DNA from: Clostridium sp. E02
GTDB lineage: Bacteria > Bacillota > Clostridia > Lachnospirales > Lachnospiraceae
DNA length: 33,674 nt
Direction of reading: 5' to 3'
Assembly: GCF_003833015.1 (NCBI RefSeq)
Contig: NZ_RJLQ01000030.1
Location: forward strand, 1 to 33,674
Position 1 is the stretch's first letter, and every line of letters begins with the position of its first letter. Shown piece by piece: positions 1 through 10,599 of this stretch. Both the position numbers and the translations under genes were made by a program. The notes under the pieces are model-generated. The model was not told the origin of the DNA, did no database searches, and saw nothing but the letters and a program-made list of their open reading frames with translations.

Positions 1-1813
<1,813 letters not shown>

Positions 1814-1834
1814 GAACATACAAGCTAAAATAAA

Positions 1835-1880
1835 TCAACCAAAGCAGTTGAGCGAACAATGGCTCATCTGCTTTGGTTGA
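1835..1880. terminator. Hairpin between convergent genes (likely bidirectional terminator)
   Basis: TCAACCAAAGCAG-t-TGAGC, loop, GCTCA-t-CTGCTTTGGTTGA: an 18-bp stem with one T/T mismatch. It lies between the collagen-like gene and the convergent transporter operon. The A-rich flank at 1827-1834 gives a short U-rich tail on the minus-strand transcript; the plus-strand tail is poor in T. Confidence 0.65.
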
Positions 1881-1914
1881 ATCGTGATGTCATACCAATA
1901 TTCAGTTATTCCTT

Positions 1915-2682
1915 TTATGACTGCAAATCCCCATATTTTCCCAGGAAATTTTGAGTACGTAAGTTCTTAGACGCAAACACCTCTTCCGGTGTTCCCTCCT
2001 CCACGATCTTTCCTTCTGTCATAAAAATCACACGGTCAGAAATCTCTTTCGCAAAAGCCATTTCATGGGTCACAATAACCATGGTAATCTGCATCTCGGC
2101 CAAGGATTTGATGACTTTTAAGACTTCTCCCGTAAGTTCTGGATCAAGCGCCGAAGTTGGTTCATCAAAAAATAAGATTCTGGGATTTAAGGCAAGAGCC
2201 CGTGCAATGGCAACTCGCTGACACTGTCCGCCCGAGAGCTCACAGGGATACGCTTCTTCCTTATCAGAAAGTCCCATCTTTAGCAACAATTCTCTGGCTT
2301 CAGATTCTACCTCTTCTCTCCTGCGTTTTTGCACATGAATCGGCGCATCAATCACATTTTTAAACACAGTCATGTGAGGGAATAGATGAAAATTCTGAAA
2401 CACCAAACCATACGTTTTTTGAATCTCTTTTAATTTCTCCTTCCCAGCATAGACAGCATTGCCATCCGGACCACTCATCACTGCAATCTCACCTGAATAT
2501 TTCAGTTCTCCCCCGTCCATGGATTCCAGCATAGTTGCACAGCGCAAAAGCGTTGATTTTCCAGAACCAGAAGGACCTATGATAGATACGATCTCCCCTT
2601 CTTTCACGTTTAGAGAGATTCCTTTTATAACACTCTGTCCTTGAAATGACTTTTCTACACGACTCATCTCCAGTATGTTCAT
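1915..2682 (-). CDS. Polar amino-acid ABC transporter, ATP-binding protein
   Basis: 255-residue cytoplasmic ATPase of the GlnQ/HisP type. Visible motifs are Walker [10 protein letters not shown] near residue 36, signature [15 protein letters not shown] (a Cys where most relatives have Gln), Walker [15 protein letters not shown] and the H-loop THE. It powers import of a polar amino acid with the permease and binding protein encoded immediately upstream; only 11 bp separate it from the permease gene. It is the last gene of a three-gene operon read on the minus strand and ends at the shared hairpin. Substrate (glutamine, cystine, arginine or other) cannot be told from the ATPase. Confidence 0.92.
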   Translation of the reverse strand: MNILEMSRVEKSFQGQSVIKGISLNVKEGEIVSIIGPSGSGKSTLLRCATMLESMDGGELKYSGEIAVMSGPDGNAVYAGKEKLKEIQKTYGLVFQNFHLFPHMTVFKNVIDAPIHVQKRRREEVESEARELLLKMGLSDKEEAYPCELSGGQCQRVAIARALALNPRILFFDEPTSALDPELTGEVLKVIKSLAEMQITMVIVTHEMAFAKEISDRVIFMTEGKIVEEGTPEEVFASKNLRTQNFLGKYGDLQS

Positions 2683-2693
2683 CCCGATTCCTC

Positions 2694-3344
2694 CTATTGA
2701 TAATAACTCATTCGTTTTTCTATGGATTCCATAATAAGAGCCACCAGTAAGTTAAATACATAATAGAAAAGCCCTGCTGCCACAAAAGGAATCAAACTTG
2801 CTTGAGAAGAAGCCAGTGCCTTTGCAGCCGTAAACATCTCAAACACACTGATGGTAAATGCCAAAGAAGTATCCTTTACTAGAGTAATTACTTCATTGGT
2901 CACCGCCGGAAGGATCCGTTTCGTCACCTGGGGAAATATAATCCGAAAAAAAGTCTGGATCTTTGAATACCCTAAAAGTGCTGCTGCTTCGTACTGTCCC
3001 GACGGCATGGACTGGATGCCGCTTCGATAGATTTCTGCAAAATACGCTGCATAGTTAATGGTAAACCCAATAAACGCTGCAATCAGTCGATATCCATTGC
3101 CTACATTCCATCCAAATAAGAAGTAGGGTCCAAAGTAAACCACCATGAGCTGTAACATTAGAGGGGTGCCTCTCATGACTGAAATATAGAATTTAACAAC
3201 CAATCTTAGGATCCGGATCCGGGACATTCTTCCAAACGATATAAGAAGTCCCAGTGGCAGTGAAAAAAGAAGCGTCACCATAAATATCTGTATGCTGACC
3301 CACATTCCTCCTGCTAGTTGTGTTAGTATCATTGCTAAAGTCAT
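2694..3344 (-). CDS. Polar amino-acid ABC transporter, permease
   Basis: 216 residues, hydrophobic with about five membrane spans; typical length for the HisM/GlnP permease family. The cytoplasmic EAA loop that docks the ATPase is visible as [22 protein letters not shown]. The single permease gene implies a homodimeric channel. It lies between the binding-protein gene (21 bp upstream) and the ATPase gene (11 bp downstream), so the three are co-transcribed. Confidence 0.9.
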   Translation of the reverse strand: MTLAMILTQLAGGMWVSIQIFMVTLLFSLPLGLLISFGRMSRIRILRLVVKFYISVMRGTPLMLQLMVVYFGPYFLFGWNVGNGYRLIAAFIGFTINYAAYFAEIYRSGIQSMPSGQYEAAALLGYSKIQTFFRIIFPQVTKRILPAVTNEVITLVKDTSLAFTISVFEMFTAAKALASSQASLIPFVAAGLFYYVFNLLVALIMESIEKRMSYYQ

Positions 3345-3365
3345 GACTTCCCTCCGTATGTATCG

Positions 3366-4172
3366 TTATTTACCAATGGTGGTAACATCTTTCCCAAACC
3401 ATTTTTCTGAAATCTTTTTTAAAGTACCGTCCTCGTCCATTGCCACTAACTGCTTTTCCACCTGATCTTTTAGATCATCATTTCCCTTTTTAAATCCAAC
3501 TCCATATTGCTCGGCTGCAAGAGATTCTGATAGAATGATAAAATCAGATTTTCTCTGTTCGATCTGATAGGCAGCTACCACTTCATCCATAGCAACCGCA
3601 TCCACAGCCCCCATCTCCAAATCCATGAAAGCAGTATTATAATCCGGTGTCGTCTGAAGAAGTTTAAACGTGCCAGCCAGTTCAGCCTTGGTTTTCAATG
3701 CCTTTTCTGCAGAAGAATCCGCCTGTACCTCTACGATCTTATTCGATAGATCCGAAAGAGTCTCTATGCCAGAATCTGATCTTACTACGAAAACCTGGCT
3801 GTTTGCCATATAAGGACGCGTAAAAGTATAATTGTCTTCTCTTCCATTCATGGTAAACCCGTTCCAAATGCAGTCAATGTTGCCGCTATTAAGCTCCATA
3901 TCCTTCGCATCCCACGCAATGGGTTGAGGGACAAAAGTCTTTCCAAGGCGGTCCGCCACTTCCTTTGCCAATTCCAAATCAAATCCAGTATATTCACCAT
4001 CGTCTCCCACAAACCCCATTGGTGGAAAATCCTGGTCAAACCCTACGGTAAATGTACTCTGACTCTTAACAGAAGCTGCCTGAGTGGTTCCGGCAGGTTC
4101 TGTCTTTGTCCCACACCCACTTAATAAAATCATGAAGCCCAATAAGGCTGCTATTATTCTTGTTTTTTTCAT
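3366..4172 (-). CDS. Amino-acid ABC transporter, substrate-binding lipoprotein
   Basis: 268 residues. A lipoprotein signal ends in LLSGC with the lipidated Cys at residue 20, followed by a family 3 solute-binding domain (FTVGFDQDFPPMGF... YTGFDLELAKEVADRLG), the signature of polar amino-acid binders. It captures substrate outside the membrane and delivers it to the permease. It is the first gene of the operon; its ribosome site is GAGGAGG just upstream of ATG. A sigma-A promoter with an overlapping palindrome lies directly upstream, so expression is probably controlled by a repressor sensing an amino acid; the ligand is unknown. Confidence 0.92.
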   Translation of the reverse strand: MKKTRIIAALLGFMILLSGCGTKTEPAGTTQAASVKSQSTFTVGFDQDFPPMGFVGDDGEYTGFDLELAKEVADRLGKTFVPQPIAWDAKDMELNSGNIDCIWNGFTMNGREDNYTFTRPYMANSQVFVVRSDSGIETLSDLSNKIVEVQADSSAEKALKTKAELAGTFKLLQTTPDYNTAFMDLEMGAVDAVAMDEVVAAYQIEQRKSDFIILSESLAAEQYGVGFKKGNDDLKDQVEKQLVAMDEDGTLKKISEKWFGKDVTTIGK

Positions 4173-4191
4173 ACTTGCATCCTCCTCTTGT

Positions 4192-4234
4192 TTTACTGTG
4201 CTACCATGTTAGCACAGTAAAGTGTTTTTGTAAA
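4192..4234 (-). promoter_or_regulatory. Sigma-A promoter with overlapping 12-bp palindrome (operator)
   Basis: On the minus strand: -35 TTTACA (4234-4229), 17-bp spacer, -10 TAACAT (4211-4206). A perfect inverted repeat TTTACTGTGCTA-N6-TAGCACAGTAAA (4192-4221) covers the -10 and the start region. No T-run follows it in the gene direction, so it fits an operator better than a terminator. Confidence 0.65.
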
Positions 4235-4256
4235 GAAGAAAATTATAAAATTGTCC

Positions 4257-5702
4257 CTAAAACAAGAACAATATTACCACTACAAGCAGAATAAGAATCC
4301 CTCCCAATACCCTCAGCCAGAGAGATGACTCTCTTTCATCTCCCAAGTCACTTCCAGGTTTCAGAAACATCCCCCAAGGGCTTAGCTCCAAAATATCAAT
4401 AGATCGGTTGTCCGGGTTGTCCTTACTCTGAAAACTCAAAAAACCGTTCCAGTCCCGTTCCAGAAGCCGCTTTCCCTCATTCCAGTCATCCACCAGATCC
4501 CCCTTATTTTTTCTAAAAAAGGACATAACTCCTCCCAGATCTTCATAATCGCTCTTTTTTAAAAACTGCTGGTAAGCATGACGAATGCCTTTATTTGCGG
4601 CATCATTTAGATCCTGTTTTTTCTGATACGCATTCATTATAGAATAAAAAATCTTATAAGAAGCGTTGACTTCAAATGATTTCTTATTATCTGTCTTCTT
4701 ACTATTAGCGGCTGTCTTTTTTGCTGCCTGCTGTATGTAATAATCACTGAGCCGATCACTGGCTTCCCTCAAATCAAAAGCCAATCCCTTTTCCATTCCA
4801 GTACACTGGGTAAAGATCTGTGCCTTTATAGCCATTAGAGCAGCAAGAAACCCGTAAAGTTCCTCACTTTCTCCCGTCAGCTCTGACATCCGCAGCAAAT
4901 TTCCTCCCCGATTTACATATCGAGCAAAACGTTCCGCAAACTCAAGGTCCTCACCCGAGTAAATCAGAGGCTTGAGGATTGGTGGAGTAACCACTTTTTC
5001 GTTTGACGAATTCCGATTGTCCATGACTACAATAGACGTTTCTTCAAAAATTGTATTGGCGAATTTAGGATCATTTTTTATCGTTCCACTTCGGTCTCTC
5101 TCATAGATAATCCCCTGTTCCAGTTGATTCTCCCCATGATTGACCAGATTACGGATTCCGCTTCCTCTCTGATTTCCAGAATCCTTTCCTTCGTACTTAA
5201 TTCCCGGGAATAGTTCATTCAGTTCCTGATCAAATTCCGTATCAAATTCCGTAACAGAATCCCTCATTTTAACAACGCTTTGGTAAAGAGATGCTTTCAA
5301 AGCATTCATCGCTCTCACAGAACCAAAGGATTTGATCAACAGTTTTAATTCTCCTAATCGGCTGTTTAAAACTTTCATTAGAGATTCCGAAAGCGCCTGT
5401 TTTAGCTCTGCTTTGTCCTCTTCCCTCACCTCTCCCTTTGTCCCATCTAGAACAAATTCAGTAAGTTCCTTATAAATCCAGGAGAGTTCGTTTAAATCCC
5501 CGCTCAGCGGTTTATCAATGGACGGTCTCCACCGTTTCATCACATCGTACTGCTTTTCTTTTTCTTCCAGGTCTAAATTTATTTTATCCACGTCATTACC
5601 AAGAAAAACTCCATCCTGACCGATCCCCTGTTTATACGCCGTATCCGTCGGAACCTCTATTTCCAAATTCTCCATATACGTTTCCTCATTTGATTGACTC
5701 AT
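4257..5702 (-). CDS. Hypothetical tail-anchored protein
   Basis: 481 residues, not recognised. The body is charged and largely helical with no visible enzyme motif. The extreme C-terminus is a single hydrophobic span (LRVLGGILILLVVVILFLF) with nothing after it, and there is no N-terminal signal, so a cytoplasmic domain held to the membrane by a C-terminal tail is likely. It starts 3 bp after the dihydroorotase stop codon, which implies translational coupling in the same transcript, though no pyrimidine role can be read from it. Confidence 0.75.
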   Translation of the reverse strand: MSQSNEETYMENLEIEVPTDTAYKQGIGQDGVFLGNDVDKINLDLEEKEKQYDVMKRWRPSIDKPLSGDLNELSWIYKELTEFVLDGTKGEVREEDKAELKQALSESLMKVLNSRLGELKLLIKSFGSVRAMNALKASLYQSVVKMRDSVTEFDTEFDQELNELFPGIKYEGKDSGNQRGSGIRNLVNHGENQLEQGIIYERDRSGTIKNDPKFANTIFEETSIVVMDNRNSSNEKVVTPPILKPLIYSGEDLEFAERFARYVNRGGNLLRMSELTGESEELYGFLAALMAIKAQIFTQCTGMEKGLAFDLREASDRLSDYYIQQAAKKTAANSKKTDNKKSFEVNASYKIFYSIMNAYQKKQDLNDAANKGIRHAYQQFLKKSDYEDLGGVMSFFRKNKGDLVDDWNEGKRLLERDWNGFLSFQSKDNPDNRSIDILELSPWGMFLKPGSDLGDERESSLWLRVLGGILILLVVVILFLF

Positions 5703-5705
5703 ATT

Positions 5706-6995
5706 TTATTCGGGTTCATCTTGATAAACAATGGTTCCCCCACATATTGTATACTTCACTTTTCCGCATAATCGTTCTCCTGTAAATGGAGAGTTTAATG
5801 ATTTCGATACGTACTCCCCAACCGTCCACTCCTCTTCGGGGTCAAAGATCACCAAATCTGCAATACTTCCTTCTTTTATAGCTCCACTAGGAAGGTCATA
5901 GAGTTTTAATGGATTCCTGCTCATCTTTTCCATCAATTCCATCATAGTCAAATACCCTGGCTTTACCAAATTGGTCACTCCAAGCCCAAGCGCCGTCTCA
6001 AGACCAATGATCCCACTAGGAGCTTTTGTAAGCTCTTTTGATTTCTCTTCCAGACTGTGAGGTGCATGATCTGTCGCTATGATGTCAATGGTTCCATCCT
6101 TTAATCCATCAATAATCGCTTTTCTGTCCGTTTCAGTTCGAAGAGGGGGATTCATCTTGGCCATGGATTTATGAGTCAATAGTGCTTCTTCTGTTAGGGA
6201 AAAATGATGAGGGGTTGCCTCTGCATATACGTTTGCACCTAATTTCTTTGCAGTTCTTACCATCTCAACCGCTCCGGCAGAACTAATATGCTGGATATTG
6301 ACCCGTGCTTTTGTATGAAGAGCAATCATACAGTCTCTAGCCACCAAACTATCCTCCGCAACCGCCGGAGAGCCGTATATACCAAGGTTCTCAGAAATCG
6401 TTCCATGATGAATGCCATTTTCTTTAATAAATGCCGGATCTTCCTCATGAAAGCTCAAAGGAACGGATAACTCTGCCGCTTTTTCCATGGCTTCTTTTAC
6501 AAGCATTCCATCTAGCAAAGGGATTCCATCATCGGTGAACCCTACCGCTCCATGCGCCTTTAAGGCTTCCATATCTGTCAGTTCTTTCCCCTGAAGACCC
6601 TTGGAGATAGCTGCAGCCGCAAGGACATGGATCCCCGTTTTTTTGCCTTTCTGAATTATATATTCCAGAACATCGATACAATCCACCGGTGGTTTGGTAT
6701 TTGCCATGCAGACCACGGTGGTAAATCCTCCCTTTGCCGCCGCCCTGGCTCCTGTTTTAATATCTTCTTTGTACGTAAAGCCAGGATCGCGGAAATGAAC
6801 ATGAACGTCAACCAATCCCGGAGCCACAATCAGTCCCTTGGCATCAATGACAACATCCTCTTTTGATGTTTTCCCACTCTCTAAAGTAAGATCATTTCCC
6901 ACTTTAATGATTTTCCCGTCTGCAATGCAAAGGTCCTTTTCCTGCTCCATCTGGTTTTCTGGATCTATAATATGTGCTTGTTTAATAAGAATCAT
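5706..6995 (-). CDS. pyrC: Dihydroorotase
   Basis: 429 residues, the usual length for a class I bacterial dihydroorotase. It catalyses cyclisation of carbamoyl-aspartate to dihydroorotate, step three of pyrimidine synthesis, with a zinc site. Visible motifs: VDVHVHFRDPG (metal-binding HxH and substrate Arg) near residue 63, NIQHISS, and IATDHAPHS with the catalytic Asp. It stands apart from other pyr genes, behind the exporter genes and ahead of the tail-anchored unknown. Ribosome site GGAAAGGGAAG precedes ATG. No attenuator (PyrR site) was seen upstream. Confidence 0.92.
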   Translation of the reverse strand: MILIKQAHIIDPENQMEQEKDLCIADGKIIKVGNDLTLESGKTSKEDVVIDAKGLIVAPGLVDVHVHFRDPGFTYKEDIKTGARAAAKGGFTTVVCMANTKPPVDCIDVLEYIIQKGKKTGIHVLAAAAISKGLQGKELTDMEALKAHGAVGFTDDGIPLLDGMLVKEAMEKAAELSVPLSFHEEDPAFIKENGIHHGTISENLGIYGSPAVAEDSLVARDCMIALHTKARVNIQHISSAGAVEMVRTAKKLGANVYAEATPHHFSLTEEALLTHKSMAKMNPPLRTETDRKAIIDGLKDGTIDIIATDHAPHSLEEKSKELTKAPSGIIGLETALGLGVTNLVKPGYLTMMELMEKMSRNPLKLYDLPSGAIKEGSIADLVIFDPEEEWTVGEYVSKSLNSPFTGERLCGKVKYTICGGTIVYQDEPE

Positions 6996-7023
6996 CTGAT
7001 CTTCCCTTTCCTTATTGGTCTAT

Positions 7024-7458
7024 TTATTTTTTAGCTGCAAACCGAAAAAAGCCTTGAGGAAGTTCAAATACAAAAACAATCCCAAGTACAATGGCAACTG
7101 CCACCTTCAACGCCAAATATCCACTTTGTGCCGCCCTAGTCATATCCCCGGTCACAATATAATAAGCAGTCCAGTAAACACCTGCTCCCGGAACCAAAGG
7201 GAAAATCCCTGAAATCAAAAATATGGTGACTGGACAACGTTTTCTTACCGCAAACGTCCGGGAAAGAAGGATAACTACTATGGTCGCAGCCAGAGCTGCC
7301 GAAGGTTCTGTTAGACCTTTTAACAAAAGCATGTAAACAAGCCAGCCAAATCCGCCAATGAAGCCACAATACGGATAATATTTAGATGGGACTCCGAATA
7401 TGAGGGAAAACGCAATGGTGCCTATGAATGCCGCCAGGATTTCATAGAATAAAGTCAT
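7024..7458 (-). CDS. ThrE-type threonine/serine exporter, small subunit (DUF3815)
   Basis: 144 residues with four to five hydrophobic spans. It corresponds to the second half of ThrE (IFGVPSKYYPYCGFIGGFGW and LISGIFPLVPGAGVYWTAYYI are typical of this half). Its ATG overlaps the TGA of the preceding gene (ATGA), so the two halves are translationally coupled and probably form one transporter. Exact substrate is inferred from the family. Confidence 0.85.
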   Translation of the reverse strand: MTLFYEILAAFIGTIAFSLIFGVPSKYYPYCGFIGGFGWLVYMLLLKGLTEPSAALAATIVVILLSRTFAVRKRCPVTIFLISGIFPLVPGAGVYWTAYYIVTGDMTRAAQSGYLALKVAVAIVLGIVFVFELPQGFFRFAAKK

Positions 7459-8267
7459 AATAGCAACCCTCCTGTGATCTGTTGAAACACACTATATACC
7501 AATCCCACTCCCATGGCTATGCCAAAAAACACCAAAAGTGCATCCAGCATGCGGACAGAACCTGCGATGTAATCCCCATCCACAATATCCCGTATCGCAT
7601 TGGTAAATGCAACACCAGGAACCAGGGGCATGATTGCACCAATAATCATATAGTTTAAGTGTTCCCCAAATCCTAACTGAAAAAAAACAGCACATAAAAT
7701 AGTGATCAGAGCTCCACCTCCGATATTCCCAACCAATTTTGATAAGTAAGGCTTGCTTATATACAACACGAAACAGTATAAGACCAGTCCGGTAAAAAAT
7801 GTAGCCATACTATCCGTTCCATTTCCTCCAAAGAGATAGCAAAAACAAGCGCTTCCCACACCTGAAGCCAGAATTTTTTGAATCTTTGATTTTCCTGGCA
7901 TGACCTGAATCTCGTCAAGCCTATCTTTCACCTCATTAAGTGTAAGCGATTTTTCTATCATCTCACGAGACAGTTGATTTACAGCAGTCACCCGTTCCAA
8001 ATGAGTGGTTCCAACGGGAATATGCTGAACCTTAGCAAATATTTCTTCCCTCCCACTCCCTGCTGTTGTAAAGATACCATTGCTCAGTACAAAGGAACTT
8101 CCAGAATCAATGTCAAAATGCCGGCAGATACGGTCCATCGTCTCTTCCACACGGAATATCTCTGCCCCGTTCTCTAAGAGTATGTGCCCTGCCTGCATTG
8201 CAGCGTTTAAGATCTCTCTTTGTTCTTTTGGTGTCTTTTCCACAAGCTGATTGTTTCCACTGTCCAT
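7455..8267 (-). CDS. ThrE-type threonine/serine exporter, large subunit (DUF1212)
   Basis: 270 residues. A soluble N-terminal part (about 1-130) with the family pattern AGHILLENGAEIFRVEETMDRI is followed by several membrane spans containing MIIGAIMPLVPGVAFTNAIRDIVDGDY, the conserved core of this half of ThrE. Together with the overlapping downstream gene it would export small hydroxy-amino acids or related metabolites. It begins 11 bp after the MBL-fold gene stop, suggesting one transcript. Confidence 0.87.
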   Translation of the reverse strand: MDSGNNQLVEKTPKEQREILNAAMQAGHILLENGAEIFRVEETMDRICRHFDIDSGSSFVLSNGIFTTAGSGREEIFAKVQHIPVGTTHLERVTAVNQLSREMIEKSLTLNEVKDRLDEIQVMPGKSKIQKILASGVGSACFCYLFGGNGTDSMATFFTGLVLYCFVLYISKPYLSKLVGNIGGGALITILCAVFFQLGFGEHLNYMIIGAIMPLVPGVAFTNAIRDIVDGDYIAGSVRMLDALLVFFGIAMGVGLVYSVFQQITGGLLL

Positions 8268-8278
8268 GACATTCTCTC

Positions 8279-8995
8279 CTAATTTATTAAAAAGTTCTCC
8301 TCATCCTTATGGATCTCAATGATTTTATCTCTATAAGGCGCAGACTCTTCCATATCTTTTAACCGTTGAATTACTGAAAAGTCTCCCCAACAATGCATAG
8401 GAAATGCGCGAGATACCTTAATTTTTCTCATAAATTCGTCAAATCCCAAATAGAACGCATTTTCCTGTCTGGGATCCAGGGGAAGAAATGCCACATCAAT
8501 GGAATGATCTGTCAGCTTGTCCACTTCTTTGGAATACTTCTCTGCCATACGTTCATTCCAGTCATCTGGTTCTCCTTCCCATCTCCAGTTGTTTAGATCA
8601 CCGGCATGATAGATGGTTTTGCCTTCTGCTTTTACCAGGAATGCAACGCCTTCATCTGTAGACTGGTATGTAATGATCTCTACATCATATCCATTTTCGA
8701 ATACAGAGGTCTCTGTATAGATCTGTCCTGGTTTCATAACCGTAACAGCGGAAACAGGAATATCCTTTTTTTGTTTCCATATATCATCGGATAGAATAAA
8801 TCTCGTGTTCTTATATTGTTTTTTCAGTTCTGAAATTTTGTTCGAATAATGATCCCCGTGACGATGACTTGCAAAGACAAGCAGAGGCTTATCTTGCTTC
8901 AACTTAGGCAGGTTCCCCTCGGTATAATCAAAAAGAAGAGAACCTGATGTAAGTTCCACAAGAAAAGAGCTGTGATGAATATAAGTTATTTTCAT
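8279..8995 (-). CDS. MBL-fold metallo-hydrolase
   Basis: 238 residues of the metallo-beta-lactamase superfamily. The metal motif HxHxDH is present as SHRHGDHY near residue 44; later ligands are likely HAGDLN and the C-terminal MHCWGDF. It resembles small UlaG-like cytosolic hydrolases with no assigned substrate. No signal peptide. Strong ribosome site AAGGAGGACC before ATG. First gene of the run leading into the exporter and pyrC. Confidence 0.85.
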   Translation of the reverse strand: MKITYIHHSSFLVELTSGSLLFDYTEGNLPKLKQDKPLLVFASHRHGDHYSNKISELKKQYKNTRFILSDDIWKQKKDIPVSAVTVMKPGQIYTETSVFENGYDVEIITYQSTDEGVAFLVKAEGKTIYHAGDLNNWRWEGEPDDWNERMAEKYSKEVDKLTDHSIDVAFLPLDPRQENAFYLGFDEFMRKIKVSRAFPMHCWGDFSVIQRLKDMEESAPYRDKIIEIHKDEENFLIN

Positions 8996-9028
8996 GAAAA
9001 GGTCCTCCTTAACATAGCTATTTGAAGA

Positions 9029-9037
9029 ATTATATCA
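9029..9037 (-). promoter_or_regulatory. Candidate extended -10 promoter for the MBL/exporter/pyrC run
   Basis: On the minus strand the sequence TGATATAAT is a perfect extended -10 placed ~33 bp upstream of the MBL gene ATG. No convincing -35 is seen at the proper distance, as is common for extended -10 promoters. Confidence 0.4.
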
Positions 9038-9069
9038 CAAAATCACACCCTCTGCCTAGCTAAGTACGC

Positions 9070-9098
9070 AAAAAAAGACGGAGACACATGTCCCCGTC
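9070..9098 (-). terminator. Rho-independent terminator of the acidic lipoprotein gene
   Basis: On the minus strand GACGGGGACA-TG-TGTCTCCGTC forms a ~10-bp stem with a wobble, followed directly by seven T. Confidence 0.85.
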
Positions 9099-9134
9099 CA
9101 GGAATTCAATCCTTCTAAGCTTCTAATATTATAA

Positions 9135-9452
9135 TTAGTTAGCTGCTGTTGTAGACTCAGCTTCTTCTGTAGTCTCTTCTTTGGAAGCATCTGCTTCTGT
9201 GGTTTCTTCACCATCTTTTGCTTCTTCTGAAGATTCTTCTAATGTAGCATCCTCAGATGCATCTTCTACGGACTCAGTTGTTTCGTCTGTAGCTTCGTCT
9301 GTAGTTACTTCTTCAGTAACTGCTTCTGTAGTTACTTCAGCTTCTGTAGCTGCTGTAGTTTCTGCTGTCTTTGTGCTACCACATGCAGAGATTGCTGCCA
9401 TTGATAATACAGCTACGCCTGTAAGTACAAGTTTTTTTGTTGTTAATTTCAT
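9135..9452 (-). CDS. Small Thr/Glu-rich lipoprotein
   Basis: 105 residues from the ATG at 9452, chosen because GGAGGAGAATT sits just upstream; a further 14 upstream codons lack a ribosome site. A signal peptide ends in the lipobox AISAC with Cys at residue 24. The mature part is almost wholly Thr, Glu, Ala, Asp and Ser and should be disordered and strongly acidic. No domain is recognisable. Such stalk-like lipoproteins occur in many Clostridia; role unknown. It is monocistronic, with its own promoter, an unusual inverted repeat and a terminator. Confidence 0.8.
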   Translation of the reverse strand: MKLTTKKLVLTGVAVLSMAAISACGSTKTAETTAATEAEVTTEAVTEEVTTDEATDETTESVEDASEDATLEESSEEAKDGEETTEADASKEETTEEAESTTAAN

Positions 9453-9516
9453 AATAATTCTCCTCCTTGTGACTTCATGATTCATAAGCTTCATGATGCC
9501 GTGACTTCTTGTTTAT

Positions 9517-9568
9517 TTTGTTTTCTGAAGTCGATTCTCAGTTTATCACCTTCAGAAAACAAAGTCAA
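9517..9568 (-). promoter_or_regulatory. Lipoprotein promoter flanked by a 14-bp perfect inverted repeat
   Basis: Minus strand: -35 TTGACT (9568-9563), 17-bp spacer, -10 TAAACT (9545-9540). Arms TTTGTTTTCTGAAG (9517-9530) and CTTCAGAAAACAAA (9550-9563) are perfect complements with a 19-bp spacer that contains the -10. One arm lies between -35 and -10, the other in the early transcript. Confidence 0.6.
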
Positions 9569-9835
9569 TGAATTCAATATGATTTTTTTCTTAATAATAA
9601 TCAGCCAAATTCTTAAATTTTATTACAAATTATCAAAAATAGGCGAATTACTTTTTATGTATTTATACCATTAAACTCAATTATTTTGTTATATTTTCAT
9701 TTTTTATTTATATTTTACACAACTTTTACATAGAATACGCATTTTATTTTATTGTATTTTACCATTTCCCTTCCAAAAAGGTATGTATTTTAAATGCTAG
9801 AATTGTTCATGGATTTGCGGTTTTTCTAGCACCCA

Positions 9836-9864
9836 TTGCGGTTTTTTCCTTGTACTGCTATACT
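9836..9864 (+). promoter_or_regulatory. Promoter of the nitroreductase gene
   Basis: TTGCGG (9836-9841), 17-bp spacer, TATACT (9859-9864). The -35 region is part of a direct repeat: TTGCGGTTTTT also occurs 22 bp upstream (9814), two helical turns away, which could be a regulator site. Confidence 0.55.
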
Positions 9865-9910
9865 TTCTATAAAAAATGGATAGAAATCCAAACGATCAGG
9901 AGGTAATTTT

Positions 9911-10480
9911 ATGTTAAAAGTTCTTGTTTCCAAATGTCGTACCTACCGCCGTTTCTATGAAACTCAGTCGATTCCAGTTGAAGAATTAATGGAATTGGTG
10001 GATCTTACCCGTTTTACCGCCTCCACCGCAAACTCCCAAGCACTTAAATTTCGACTGGTGTATACAGAAAAAGAGAAAGAAAATGTGTTTGATTCTCTGG
10101 GATGGGCCGGTGCTTTGCCTGATTGGTCAGGACCTGAAAAAGGAGAACGCCCCTCTGCCTATATTATAATTTTATGCGATCTTTCTTTGGGGAAAAACAA
10201 ACCAATTGACGATGGAATCGCAGCACAAACTATTATGCTTGGAGCCACAGAAATGGGATATGGCGGATGTATGCTAGGAAATGTAAAGAGAAATCAGCTG
10301 GCAAAATCTCTTGATATCGATCCTTCTCTTTATTCCATTGATCTGGTTCTGGCTCTTGGAAAGCCAAAAGAAGAGGTGGTGATTGTACCAGTAAAGGAAG
10401 ACGGAAACGTCGCTTATTACAGAGATGAAAATCAGATTCACTACGTTCCCAAAAGAGAATTAAAGGACATAATTGTATAA
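9911..10480 (+). CDS. Nitroreductase-family protein
   Basis: 189 residues. The N-terminal CRTYRRFYETQSIPVEELMELVDLTRFTASTANSQALKFRLVY matches the FMN-binding start of nitroreductase-like flavoproteins (Arg cluster, then the A-N-x-Q stretch), and GATEMGYGGCMLGNVKR matches the second conserved segment. These enzymes reduce nitro or quinone-like compounds with NAD(P)H; the physiological substrate is unknown. Strong ribosome site AGGAGGT before ATG; own promoter and terminator, so monocistronic. Confidence 0.85.
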   Translation: MLKVLVSKCRTYRRFYETQSIPVEELMELVDLTRFTASTANSQALKFRLVYTEKEKENVFDSLGWAGALPDWSGPEKGERPSAYIIILCDLSLGKNKPIDDGIAAQTIMLGATEMGYGGCMLGNVKRNQLAKSLDIDPSLYSIDLVLALGKPKEEVVIVPVKEDGNVAYYRDENQIHYVPKRELKDIIV

Positions 10481-10537
10481 AGATAATCGAGTAGGGGGTA
10501 CTTGGAGAGCTATGCAGTCTTAATTGGGGTAAGAATC

Positions 10538-10581
10538 GGGCATTGTCTCGCAACGAAGTAACCAGTTACAAGACAATGCCC
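10538..10581 (+). terminator. Terminator after the nitroreductase gene
   Basis: GGGCATTGTCT and AGACAATGCCC form an 11-bp perfect stem around a 22-nt loop, followed by TTTCT. It may also serve the convergent DUF378 gene. Confidence 0.7.
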
Positions 10582-10599
10582 TTTCTGAAACATCAAAGA

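Larger units (their letters stand above)
9453..9910. other. Divergent intergenic region
   Basis: AT-rich, no supported gene. It holds the lipoprotein promoter with its inverted repeat (9517-9568) and, at the far end, the nitroreductase promoter (9836-9864). Nothing further was recognised between 9570 and 9810. Confidence 0.6.

Noticed and set aside
4192-4221. Hairpin read as a terminator
   Set aside because: It sits over the promoter -10 of the transporter operon and has no T-run in the gene direction, so an operator fits better.
7492-7695. Short shadow frames inside the ThrE, pyrC and ATPase genes
   Set aside because: They lack ribosome sites and family resemblance and lie wholly within well-supported genes.
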